A stretch of 64,000 nt of DNA from Flavisolibacter amylovorans (lineage in GTDB: Bacteria; Bacteroidota; Bacteroidia; Chitinophagales; Chitinophagaceae). The position numbers were made by a program, and so were the translations under genes. The DNA lies in the NCBI RefSeq assembly GCF_039541815.1, contig NZ_BAABGY010000007.1, positions 1 through 64,000 of the forward strand, read 5' to 3'. Positions 1 to 6,835 of this stretch are shown here, in pieces; the stretch's first letter is position 1, and every line of letters starts with the position of its first letter. The notes below the pieces were generated by a model. It ran no database searches and was not told the DNA's origin. It was given only the letters and a program-made list of their open reading frames with translations.

Positions 1-100
1 TGATTACTTTTGTCTCAGAGTTCATGATCTGACATTTTGGGGTTTGAAAGTGTGGTTACTTAAAAATACCCAAGTGTCAGATCAACTCTTAACTACTGCA

Positions 101-131
101 TCTAAACCCTTCTAAACCCTCCTGAACCTTT
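101..131. repeat. Short tandem array, word TCTAAACCCT
   Basis: Two perfect 10-bp units TCTAAACCCT are followed by the variant CCTGAACCTT. The array ends five bases from the stop codon of the acetyltransferase gene. The same word family recurs near 2.0, 6.5, 37.2, 53.6 and 59.5 kb. Confidence 0.8.
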
Positions 132-135
132 GTCT

Positions 136-657
136 TCAATTGATCTCCTTCCGCAGCCAGATGAAGTGAAGCGGCTGGCGGGGCTTGCCGAAGCGCTCCT
201 CCTCGGGGAAGGGCTCGGTGTCGCCGGTGGGCACATAGCCCTGGCGGGCATACCAGTCGATGAGCTCCGTGCGCACCGAGATGACGCTCATGACCACTGA
301 TGTGCAGCCCACGCGGCGGGCGTGTACTTCGGCCGATTCCAGCAGCCGCTTGCCGATGCCGCTGCCCTGCTGGCGTGGGTCTACGGAGAGCATGCCGAGG
401 TAGAGCTCCGAGCCCCGCTTCTCGAGGTATACGCAGGCCTGGAGGCCGGCGTCGGCATCGGTGTATTTGAGGATGACCGCGTCGGGATGGGCGATCTTAG
501 CGGCCAGTTCTGCCTCGTCGGTACGCTGCGCGCCTTCGATCAGGTCGGCCTCGTGTGTCCACCCCGCGCGGGCGGCTTCGCCCCGGTAGGCGGCATTGAC
601 AAGCGCGAGAAGCGAAGGGATATCCGTGGTTGTTGCCAGTGTGATCGAGGCACTCAT
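136..657 (-). CDS. GNAT family N-acetyltransferase
   Basis: A 173-residue protein that should transfer an acetyl group from acetyl-CoA to an unidentified amine in the cytoplasm. The acetyl-CoA-binding motif of the family is visible as QQGSGIGKRLL at about residues 96-106, preceded by the beta-4 strand (LYLGMLSVDP) and followed by the helix and WYARQGY segment typical of the C-terminal half. Its length fits a single GNAT domain with no extra domains. The start at 657 follows a TATCTTCG element 18 bases upstream. The gene stands alone, and the neighbouring small membrane protein on the same strand has its own terminator between them. The substrate cannot be inferred. Confidence 0.9.
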   Translation of the reverse strand: MSASITLATTTDIPSLLALVNAAYRGEAARAGWTHEADLIEGAQRTDEAELAAKIAHPDAVILKYTDADAGLQACVYLEKRGSELYLGMLSVDPRQQGSGIGKRLLESAEVHARRVGCTSVVMSVISVRTELIDWYARQGYVPTGDTEPFPEEERFGKPRQPLHFIWLRKEIN

Positions 658-674
658 GCGGTCGCTGGTTTTTT

Positions 675-682
675 CGAAGATA
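675..682 (-). promoter_or_regulatory. Putative -7 element TATCTTCG
   Basis: One mismatch from the Bacteroidota consensus TAnnTTTG, located 18 bases before the acetyltransferase start codon. The same variant precedes the PrsW-GNAT gene and valS. Confidence 0.4.
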
Positions 683-710
683 GGGATCGTCGGTGAATGG
701 AGGAGGTCAC

Positions 711-735
711 AAAAAAGCCCTCGCGGGGAGGGCGT
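711..735 (-). terminator. Intrinsic terminator of the small membrane protein gene
   Basis: Stem GCCCTC/GAGGGC (717-733) is followed on the minus strand by a run of six T. It lies just past the stop codon at 757. Confidence 0.75.
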
Positions 736-756
736 ATGAAAAAGTTGTTGGGTTAC

Positions 757-897
757 TTAAGCGTAGCTGTTCAGGAGAATATAAAAGCTCACACCCCAGA
801 AGGCGAGGAACAACAGGATCATTACGATCATGGTGCCCAGGTTGAACCCTTCGTGTGATCGGTTTACCTCACTCATCCGCTTCATCACATCTTTCAT
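757..897 (-). CDS. Small single-pass membrane protein, function unknown
   Basis: A 46-residue protein with a charged N-terminus (MKDVMKRMSEVNRSHEG) and one hydrophobic helix at about residues 21-42, ending in NSYA. I chose the ATG at 897. Longer in-frame reading would run through sequence without coding character up to 1179, and the short form is the usual size of such membrane miniproteins. It has its own terminator. No family is recognised, and a role in the inner membrane is inferred only from the helix. Confidence 0.55.
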   Translation of the reverse strand: MKDVMKRMSEVNRSHEGFNLGTMIVMILLFLAFWGVSFYILLNSYA

Positions 898-1069
898 AAC
901 ATCGGTTTTTATAAGGTTAATAAAAAGGAAAAACGTGCCAATTGAAAAGCCGCTCGTTTTCCCTGTGGATATTGGTTGAATCGGGATAAATGTGGATGTC
1001 GGGCAACAGTGCCAAGATAAGCGCAGCCGTTGACCCGCACAATAAGGGCTCAGCCTTAATTTTACCCCT

Positions 1070-1534
1070 ATGTTTACGCGCAAGGAAGCGTCAGAACTGC
1101 GGCAGGCCTTCTGGACCACGTTCGGCCAATACGTGCAGCCGGTGCTCTCGGCAGAAGGCGAACGGATCAACTGGATCAACTACAAGACCGGGGAGAAGGA
1201 CATCGCCTTCCGCATGGAGACCGGCGACCGCGACGTACAGATCGGGATCGTGCTGTCGCATAAGGATGCCGGGCTGCGGCAGCTTTATTACGAGCAGTTC
1301 GCGGCGCTGCGGCCGTCGCTCGAAAGCGCGTTGGGGGAGGAGTGGACCTGGCAACCGGAATATTACGATGAGTGGGGCGCGGTGAGCGCTCGTATTTATA
1401 CGGTACGGGAGGATCTGTTGGTGCTGCGGCGCCCCGACTGGCCGGAGATTATTTCCTTCTTCAAGCCGCGAATCATCGCGCTCGATGCCTTCTGGAGTGA
1501 ATCGAAGTATTTCTTTGAAGCCCTCCGCTCATGA
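1070..1534 (+). CDS. DUF4268 domain-containing protein
   Basis: A 154-residue cytoplasmic protein rich in aromatic residues (WINYKTGEKDIAFRME at residues 41-56, then WTWQPEYYDEWG). The pattern matches the DUF4268 family, whose biochemical role is not established; some members occur as C-terminal domains of restriction/nuclease-like proteins. No catalytic motif can be pointed to here. Its stop codon overlaps the start of the ASCH-domain gene (ATGA type, 4 bp), so the two are almost certainly translationally coupled. Confidence 0.75.
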   Translation: MFTRKEASELRQAFWTTFGQYVQPVLSAEGERINWINYKTGEKDIAFRMETGDRDVQIGIVLSHKDAGLRQLYYEQFAALRPSLESALGEEWTWQPEYYDEWGAVSARIYTVREDLLVLRRPDWPEIISFFKPRIIALDAFWSESKYFFEALRS

Positions 1535-1965
1535 AGGTGCTCAGCCTGCTGCAGCCCTGGGCAACCCTGGTGGTGCTGGGGCAAAAGCGCATCGAGTGCC
1601 GCAGCTGGCAAACCGCCCACCGCGGCCCGCTGCTCATTCATGCATCGGCACGCAAGCCCACCCGGCGCGAAAAGTTCTACTTCGAATCGGCTCCTTATTT
1701 CGGGCGTTTTGTACCGGACATGGAGCACCTGCCCTACGGCGCGCTCATCGGGCAGGTAACACTCGTCGACATCCACTCAACGGAATGGCTGGTTCCCCAG
1801 CACCAGCATCTCTTCGACGACATCCACTGGCCGCAGGAGCTTGCGTTCGACGACTATTCCCCGGGACGTTTTGCCTGGCACCTTACCGATGCGCGGGAAC
1901 TGCCCGCGTGGCTCCCGGTGAAGGGAACGTTGGGGCTCTGGGAATACAACGGCTCGTTTGAGTAG
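1531..1965 (+). CDS. ASCH domain protein
   Basis: A 144-residue protein whose N-terminus (MKVLSLLQPWATLVVLGQK, then IECRSW and RGPLLIHAS) is the typical ASCH/EVE-PUA-like beta-barrel opening. ASCH domains are thought to bind RNA or modified nucleotides; some bacterial members hydrolyse N4-acetylcytidine, but those are shorter, so I do not assign that activity. It overlaps the DUF4268 gene by 4 bp and ends before a double repeat array. Family assignment is firm and function open. Confidence 0.85.
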   Translation: MKVLSLLQPWATLVVLGQKRIECRSWQTAHRGPLLIHASARKPTRREKFYFESAPYFGRFVPDMEHLPYGALIGQVTLVDIHSTEWLVPQHQHLFDDIHWPQELAFDDYSPGRFAWHLTDARELPAWLPVKGTLGLWEYNGSFE

Positions 1966-1989
1966 CAAGAGGGCTCAAAAAAAATCAGA

Positions 1990-2069
1990 AAAGTTCAGGA
2001 GGGTTCCGGGAGGCGCGTGGCTGCCTGGTGCATCAACCTTTTGACCCGTCTGAACCCTCCTGAACCTTT
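1990..2069. repeat. Inverted pair of 9/10-bp word arrays (TTCAGGAGGGTT)
   Basis: The left arm at 1991-2010 and the right arm at 2049-2067 are inverted copies of the word family seen at 101-131, separated by about 38 bases without an obvious hairpin. It follows the ASCH gene. Confidence 0.7.
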
Positions 2070-2073
2070 AACG

Positions 2074-2131
2074 CATCACCCCATCACCCCATCACCCCAT
2101 TACCCCATTAGCACATTACCCCATTAGCACA
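2074..2131. repeat. 8-bp tandem array, word CATCACCC / CATTACCC
   Basis: Seven to eight head-to-tail octamers drift from CATCACCC through CATTACCC to CATTAGCA. The array runs to the last base before the stop codon of the flavoprotein gene at 2132. A second copy of this word family lies after glnS at 39 kb. Confidence 0.9.
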
Positions 2132-3076
2132 TTACGCTGCCATCTCTCCCTTGTCTTCCTTCAACGTACGCATGCCTTTTTCAATGCCTTCCCTGATCAA
2201 CTCCTTGTTGATGTGGACACCGGCCTTGGCGCCTTCGGCCGCGGCCACCACTACGAAGTGCACATCGCGCGCAGCGTCTCCCGCCACGTAAAGTCCCGGG
2301 ATGTTGGTCTGCTGCTGCCGGTTGGTGATGACGGCGCCCTTACGGCCCACGTTGCACCCGAAAGCCTCGGCGAGGTCGCAGGCCTGCGTGAAGCCGTTGA
2401 CGAAAAAGAGGGCATCGCAGGGGTACTCGGTGCCGTCCTGCATCCGCACGGCGCGGATCTGTCCTTCTTCGCCCACGAGCTTCTCCAGCGGCTCCGTAAT
2501 CACTGTGACGCCACACGCCTCCAGGTATTCCCGCGTCACCGGTTTGATGCGGGCGCCATCAGTGTAGTAGGTTACGGTATCGGTCCAGGTCTTGAGCGAC
2601 ATCGCCAGCTCGGAGCCGTCCTTGACCTTCGCGTATACGGCGAGCCGCTTGTCCTGTACTTCCCAGCCATCGCAATACGGACAGTGAAACACCGACTTTC
2701 CGTACATCTCCTGGAAGCCTTCGAGCTCCGGCACATTGTCGCGAAGGCCGGTGGCCACGAGCAGCTTTTTCGAGAAGTACATCGTGCCTTCGGCGTCGGT
2801 CACTTCAAAAACGTCGTCGTGGTTGCGGGTGGCGCGTACGATCATCTTATTCAGCTTGCGCACCCCGTATTTCTCCAGCTCGGGCTGGCAGAGCCGCAGG
2901 AATTCGGAAGGAGGCACATGGTCGCGCGTGAGGTAGTTGTGCATGCCGTGCGACCAGCGGTTGCGGTATTTCTCGGTGTCGAAGACGAGCACGTTGCGGC
3001 GGCAGCGGCCCAGCACCACGGCTGCGTTGAGGCCCGCGGGCCCGCCGCCGATGATGATGCAATCAAATAGTTCCAT
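2132..3076 (-). CDS. NAD(P)/FAD-dependent oxidoreductase, thioredoxin reductase-like
   Basis: A 314-residue flavoprotein. The FAD-binding GGGPAG lies at residues 10-15, a redox-active CPYC pair at 132-135 (CPYCDGWE), and the second dinucleotide domain follows, ending with the GLYVAGDAARD motif that contacts FAD. It should move electrons from NAD(P)H through FAD to the disulfide and on to a thioredoxin-like or small-molecule acceptor. It starts six bases after the stop of the metallo-hydrolase gene on the same strand, so the two form an operon. Whether it is the housekeeping TrxB or a paralogue cannot be decided here; the sequence around CPYCDGWE suggests a paralogous TrxR-like clade. Confidence 0.88.
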   Translation of the reverse strand: MELFDCIIIGGGPAGLNAAVVLGRCRRNVLVFDTEKYRNRWSHGMHNYLTRDHVPPSEFLRLCQPELEKYGVRKLNKMIVRATRNHDDVFEVTDAEGTMYFSKKLLVATGLRDNVPELEGFQEMYGKSVFHCPYCDGWEVQDKRLAVYAKVKDGSELAMSLKTWTDTVTYYTDGARIKPVTREYLEACGVTVITEPLEKLVGEEGQIRAVRMQDGTEYPCDALFFVNGFTQACDLAEAFGCNVGRKGAVITNRQQQTNIPGLYVAGDAARDVHFVVVAAAEGAKAGVHINKELIREGIEKGMRTLKEDKGEMAA

Positions 3077-3082
3077 GTGTAT

Positions 3083-4510
3083 TTATGCTGCCGCAGCCGT
3101 GTCGGGAGCCGTCAGGTCGGCTTCCTGGTGCTGCGTGGGTGTGACGATATTTCGGAATCCCTTGAGCTCGAGTCGGCCGGTGAACGCTTTTTGTACTTCG
3201 GGCTCTCCGTGTACGAGGAAGATGGACCTCACTGCCTCGGGGTCTTGCGCCGAAAGAAAATGACAGAGGTCGTCGCAGTCGCCGTGGGCGCTCATGCCGG
3301 GCACCTGCCCGATATCGGCCTTTACCGGCAGCGGGTCGGAGAAGATCTCCACTTCCTTCTCGCCGGCCAGCAGCTGCCCGCCGAGGGAACGCACGCCGCA
3401 ATAGCCTACCATGAGCACGCCGTTCTTTTCGTCGGCGAGGATGTTGTTGATGTGGTGCCGCACCCGGCCCGCATCGGCCGTGCCCGAAGCGGAGATGATG
3501 ACGCAGGGTTCCTTGAACTTGACGAGCTCTCGGCTTTCGTTCACCGACTCGATGTGCTGCAGCCCGGGGAAATCGAAGGGATCGTCGTCGATGGCCAGCA
3601 CCTGTTGCAGCCGCTCGTTGAACTGGTCTTTATACTTCTTGATGGTCTGCGTGGCTTTAAGGCTCAGCGGGCTATCCACGAAGTAGGGGAGGTCGGGCAA
3701 GCGCTTTTCGAGGCTCAGCTGGTTGAGTGCGTACAGCACCTCCTGTGTTCTTCCAACGCTGAAGGCCGGGATCACCAGCTGGCCGCCTTTGTCGAGGCAG
3801 ATCTTCTTGATCCACTCCTGCAGCGTTTCGATGGTGTTGAAGCGGATGTCGTGGTGCTTGTTGCCGTAGGTGCTTTCAAGGATGATATGGTCGGCCTGCG
3901 GCGCCGGCACGGGGGGCGGTAGTAATACGGAGCGCTGCCGCCCGATATCGCCGCTGAACAGAAGCCGCGTCACCTGTCCGTCCTCGTCGGCATGCAGCGT
4001 TACGGCCGCAGAGCCGATCAGGTGGCCGGCGTTAGTGAAGAATGCCTTCACGCCACGGCCCACGGTAAACCATTCCTCGTACTCGAAGGTGAGAAAAAGC
4101 TCCATGGTCTTTGTCACATCTTCCGACGTGTAGAGCGGCTCGTAAGGCGGCTGTCCGCGCTTCGCGCGGCGCTTGTTGATGTACTCTACTTCGTAGGTCT
4201 GGATTTCGGCACTGTCGTAAAGGAGGATCTCCGTGAGGTCGCGCGTGGCCGGCGTGCTGAAGATCGGCCCGCTGAAGCCGTCCTTCACCAGCTTCGGAAT
4301 AAGCCCCGAATGGTCGATATGCGCATGGGAGAGGATGAGAGCCTCGATCTCCGAGGGGTTGAATCCGAAGTTGTGGTTGAGGTCGTCGGTATCGCGGCCC
4401 ATGCCCTGGAACATGCCGCAATCGAGGAGGAACTGCCGCCCGTCGTTCAGGATTACGCGGTGCTTGGAGCCGGTGACGGTGCCGGCTGCGCCATGAAACG
4501 TGATCTTCAT
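3083..4510 (-). CDS. Beta-CASP metallo-beta-lactamase-fold hydrolase (RNA exonuclease-like)
   Basis: A 475-residue cytoplasmic enzyme. The zinc ligands HAHIDH are at residues 62-67, followed by SGDIGR, the beta-CASP signature ESTYGN, SPLSLKAT, ISASGTADAGR and a C-terminal RMMBL-like segment ending with VHGEPE. This order is that of the CPSF/YSH1-like family of RNA-processing MBL proteins, so nuclease activity on RNA is the likely role (family inference). It is the first gene of a two-gene operon with the TrxR-like gene. The substrate is unknown. Confidence 0.88.
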   Translation of the reverse strand: MKITFHGAAGTVTGSKHRVILNDGRQFLLDCGMFQGMGRDTDDLNHNFGFNPSEIEALILSHAHIDHSGLIPKLVKDGFSGPIFSTPATRDLTEILLYDSAEIQTYEVEYINKRRAKRGQPPYEPLYTSEDVTKTMELFLTFEYEEWFTVGRGVKAFFTNAGHLIGSAAVTLHADEDGQVTRLLFSGDIGRQRSVLLPPPVPAPQADHIILESTYGNKHHDIRFNTIETLQEWIKKICLDKGGQLVIPAFSVGRTQEVLYALNQLSLEKRLPDLPYFVDSPLSLKATQTIKKYKDQFNERLQQVLAIDDDPFDFPGLQHIESVNESRELVKFKEPCVIISASGTADAGRVRHHINNILADEKNGVLMVGYCGVRSLGGQLLAGEKEVEIFSDPLPVKADIGQVPGMSAHGDCDDLCHFLSAQDPEAVRSIFLVHGEPEVQKAFTGRLELKGFRNIVTPTQHQEADLTAPDTAAAA

Positions 4511-4544
4511 ATACCGCTATAGGCCAAATTCCATACCGCGGCCG

Positions 4545-4578
4545 CAAAAGAGAACGGGCACCCATGGGTGCCCGTTCT
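4545..4578 (-). terminator. Intrinsic terminator with perfect 28-bp palindrome
   Basis: The palindrome at 4551-4578 (AGAACGGGCACCCA and its exact complement) is followed on the minus strand by CTTTTG. It ends the Q-rich small gene and insulates the metallo-hydrolase operon. Confidence 0.75.
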
Positions 4579-4598
4579 GCGTATCGTTCGGCTATGCC

Positions 4599-4838
4599 TT
4601 ACAATTCCTCCTGGTCGAGGCTTTCGCTGCTACGGCTGCTGCCGCTGCCCTGGCTGCGCTCGCTGAGGCCACCGGACTGCTGCTGGCTGCCACGCTGCTG
4701 CTGGCTGCCCGAGCGGCTGTTCGAAACGTCCTGCTGCAGGCTCTGATCCTGTTGTCCCTGCTGTCCTTGCTGGCGACCCATACCCATCGAATCCTGCTCC
4801 ATCGGGCGGTTGCCCTGCTGTTGATTGCTGTTTTTCAT
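4599..4838 (-). CDS. Low-complexity Q/S/G-rich small protein
   Basis: A 79-residue protein almost free of hydrophobic residues. It has runs of QQQ, GQQGQQ and SGSQQQ and an acidic end (SLDQEEL). I chose the ATG at 4838; a start 33 bases upstream would add a hydrophobic stretch (RYLLIIKTCY) that is probably untranslated. A dedicated terminator follows. No family is recognised. The composition resembles hydrophilic, disordered stress-type proteins, but that is only a composition analogy. Confidence 0.5.
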   Translation of the reverse strand: MKNSNQQQGNRPMEQDSMGMGRQQGQQGQQDQSLQQDVSNSRSGSQQQRGSQQQSGGLSERSQGSGSSRSSESLDQEEL

Positions 4839-4955
4839 ATAGCACGTTTTAATGATCAATAAATAACGCAATCCATATCACGAAAACCGTGCCTTTATAT
4901 ATAAAATATTCAGCATGCTTTATCCTTTCTTTGGAACACTGGGGGGCCTGCCCCG

Positions 4956-5690
4956 CTATACCTCCAAAATGTAGAAGGGCTTGCCCTGTTTGTTGAGGAT
5001 GGGCTTGGCCACATTGTATACGGGTATGCCGTCGGGCGTATGTCCTTCGAGCGTGCCCACATGCGCATGACCGTGAAACGCGGCCACCACGCGGTGCCGG
5101 CTCAACGGCTCTGCCAGCCGCGAGCAGCCGAGGAAGGGGAAGATCTGCTCCGGCTCGCCCACCACCGTTTCCTTGATCGGGGCATAGTGCATCAGGGCGA
5201 TCTTCTTTTCTACCTGGTAGTCCTGCTCCAGGCGCGAGAGCGCCCGCTCGAGGTGCAGCGCCTCGTCTACCGCTTCCTGCACAAACGACTTCATTGCCCC
5301 CTCACCGAACATGGAGAGCAGGTGCCGGTCGAAGCCGCCGCCGAAGCCCTTGACGCCTGCGAACCCCACACCCCTGATCACGACGCCTTCCCCGTCGAGC
5401 ACGTGTACATGCGCCTTCATCAGGATACTCCGGATCAGCTTGTGCCGGCCTTTTTCGTAGTCGTGGTTGCCGAGCACCGCCACCACGGGTATGCTGCAGC
5501 TCTTGAGCTCGTTGGCAAGCACCTCGGCCTCACCTTCGTCGCCCGTATCGGTAAGGTCGCCCACGATCGCGAGCACATCGGCCTCCTGCGAGGCCTGCTT
5601 GAAAAAATCGCCCCACTTTCCGGCGTCGCCTTCGCGCACGTGGATGTCGCCCACGGCGGCCACGCGTACCGTTTGTCCGTTCTGTTCCAT
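4956..5690 (-). CDS. Calcineurin-type metallophosphoesterase
   Basis: A 244-residue protein with the five metallophosphoesterase blocks in order: GDIH (residues 14-17), GDLTD, GNHD, a central histidine in ALMHYAP and the final GHAH. These residues bind two metal ions that hydrolyse phosphoester bonds. It starts two bases after the stop of the nucleotidyltransferase gene, so the pair is an operon. The natural substrate cannot be read from the sequence. The C-terminus (VYNVAKPILN...FYILEV) is typical of family members using small nucleotides or phosphoproteins. Confidence 0.9.
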   Translation of the reverse strand: MEQNGQTVRVAAVGDIHVREGDAGKWGDFFKQASQEADVLAIVGDLTDTGDEGEAEVLANELKSCSIPVVAVLGNHDYEKGRHKLIRSILMKAHVHVLDGEGVVIRGVGFAGVKGFGGGFDRHLLSMFGEGAMKSFVQEAVDEALHLERALSRLEQDYQVEKKIALMHYAPIKETVVGEPEQIFPFLGCSRLAEPLSRHRVVAAFHGHAHVGTLEGHTPDGIPVYNVAKPILNKQGKPFYILEV

Positions 5691-5692
5691 AG

Positions 5693-6445
5693 TTATACCG
5701 TTTTGATCGTCAGCGCCTTATAATCCCAATCCTTGATGTCAACCGCGTACTGCGTCTGGTCGATGACCGGCCCACGGCACACTTTCTCCATCGGCGGCGG
5801 CACATCGTACTGGTCCTTTGCACGCTGGATGAGCTCGTCGAAGAGCCAGCGCGGGATGATTTCGTGGAATTCCGAGGGATAGCAGAACTGGAAGGAAATG
5901 ATGTGCTGCAGGAGGATGTGCCAGTGCTGCTCCATCCGGAAGAGCACGTGCTTCCAGTCCATATTGCGGCCCCACTTGAGCCAGATGTGGTTGATGTCGG
6001 CCCCGTCGTAACGCTCGCGGTTCTGCACGTACATCTTGCACCAGCTGAGCTCCTCGGCGGGGATCATCCGCACCTGCACGTCGCAGAAGATCGTCTCGGG
6101 CGCGCGCTCGTACCAGGTATCGTCTACCCGGCAGATATTGTTCACCGTATCGAAGATGAGGTCGATGAAGTAGGGGTCTTTGTGCACTTTTGCGAGCCAG
6201 CGCACATCGTAATTCTCAACACGGTACCCGCGCTCGCCAAAGAACTTCATGATCTTGGTGGCCTCGGAGGCCTTGCAGAACACGTCGAGGTCCTTCGTGT
6301 CGCGGTAAATACCTGTGTAGTGAAACATTGCGAAGGCGCCGCCCAGCATAAAATTGGTCCCTGTCTGGTGCAATAACTCCAGGGCTTCGCGGTAAAAGGC
6401 CCGCGACTCCTGCCGCTGCTCTTCCGTCATGGTTACGATCGACAT
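5693..6445 (-). CDS. Nucleotidyltransferase-fold protein
   Basis: A 250-residue protein whose N-terminal third carries the pol-beta nucleotidyltransferase pattern: GGAFAMFHYTG at about residues 35-45 and the metal-binding TKDLDVF with aspartates near 52 and 54, followed by DLIFD. I chose the ATG at 6445, preceded on the minus strand by an AGGAG sequence. The in-frame extension upstream runs through an array and a GC-rich non-coding stretch. The overall form recalls MNT-like or lincosamide-type nucleotidyltransferases, but no acceptor is evident. It is co-transcribed with the metallophosphoesterase (2-bp gap), suggesting transfer and removal of a phospho-group on a shared target (inference). 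Confidence 0.75.
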   Translation of the reverse strand: MSIVTMTEEQRQESRAFYREALELLHQTGTNFMLGGAFAMFHYTGIYRDTKDLDVFCKASEATKIMKFFGERGYRVENYDVRWLAKVHKDPYFIDLIFDTVNNICRVDDTWYERAPETIFCDVQVRMIPAEELSWCKMYVQNRERYDGADINHIWLKWGRNMDWKHVLFRMEQHWHILLQHIISFQFCYPSEFHEIIPRWLFDELIQRAKDQYDVPPPMEKVCRGPVIDQTQYAVDIKDWDYKALTIKTV

Positions 6446-6494
6446 GTGGTTCTCCTGTTTAGGAGGAGATCGCTTAAAACGCTGTGCCAAAGAG

Positions 6495-6540
6495 AAGGTT
6501 TTGGAGGTTTTAAGGGTTTTGGAGGTTTTAGAGGTTGGGG
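6495..6540. repeat. 9-bp tandem array, word GGTTTTGGA / GGTTTTAGA
   Basis: Five degenerate 8-10-bp units of the same family as 101-131 (read on the other strand). They lie 50 bases upstream of the nucleotidyltransferase start codon. Confidence 0.8.
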
Positions 6541-6750
6541 TCGGCGGAGCTGAAAGCGGCGCTGTGTTCGTAATTGAGGGCCTGGAGGCCGGGTTGCCCG
6601 GATGCGGGCGGCACGGAGCTAGCAACCAATTCGCCGCGGCCAACCAACAGGGCCATCAGGTCTGCAGGATACGCACGTTGTCCTTGATCCCACCTTCGTA
6701 CGGTGCTGCTTCTCCGGGTGGCCATCCTTCCGCACAACCGAACCTGGTCA
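6541..6750 (+). ncRNA. Candidate structured RNA, family unknown
   Basis: A 210-bp stretch without convincing coding content, GC-rich unlike the neighbouring intergenic spacers. Nested complementary segments can be matched by eye: CCATCAGGT with ACCTGG, GTTGT with ACAAC, and GATCCCACC with GGTGGCCATC, enclosing a loop with GTACGGTGCTGCTTC. Upstream, GGTTGC pairs with GCAACC. On the plus strand it runs straight into a strong terminator at 6750-6781. The minus strand could form the same helices, so the strand is a guess. I could not match it to SRP RNA, RNase P RNA, tmRNA or 6S RNA. Confidence 0.3.
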
Positions 6751-6781
6751 AAAAACCCCGGCCAGAGAGCCGGGGTTTTTC
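6750..6781. terminator. Strong bidirectional terminator
   Basis: Stem AACCCCGGC/GCCGGGGTT around CAGAGA (positions 6754-6777), with A-run on the left and T-run on the right. It can end the giant minus-strand gene and any plus-strand transcript from 6541-6750. Confidence 0.85.
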
Positions 6782-6835
6782 AGGGAGCAACAATCTGCGC
6801 ACCCACTCCTGGTGTGCAGCGATCGGGTAACGTTG

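Larger units (their letters stand above)
6446..6835. other. Gene-free interval, 390 bp
   Basis: It holds the 9-bp array at 6495-6540, the candidate structured RNA at 6541-6750, and a terminator at 6750-6781. A 69-codon minus-strand reading frame at 6528-6737 has no family resemblance and overlaps the array, so it was not called. Confidence 0.6.

Noticed and set aside
6528..6737. 69-codon minus-strand frame in the gap before the nucleotidyltransferase
   Set aside because: It overlaps a repeat array and a region with nested complementary segments; no protein family is recognised.
6680..6755. Possible SRP RNA (4.5S) on the minus strand
   Set aside because: GACCAGGTTCGG and GAGAAGCAGC recall the SRP core, but the apical loop is far too long and the rest of the fold does not match.
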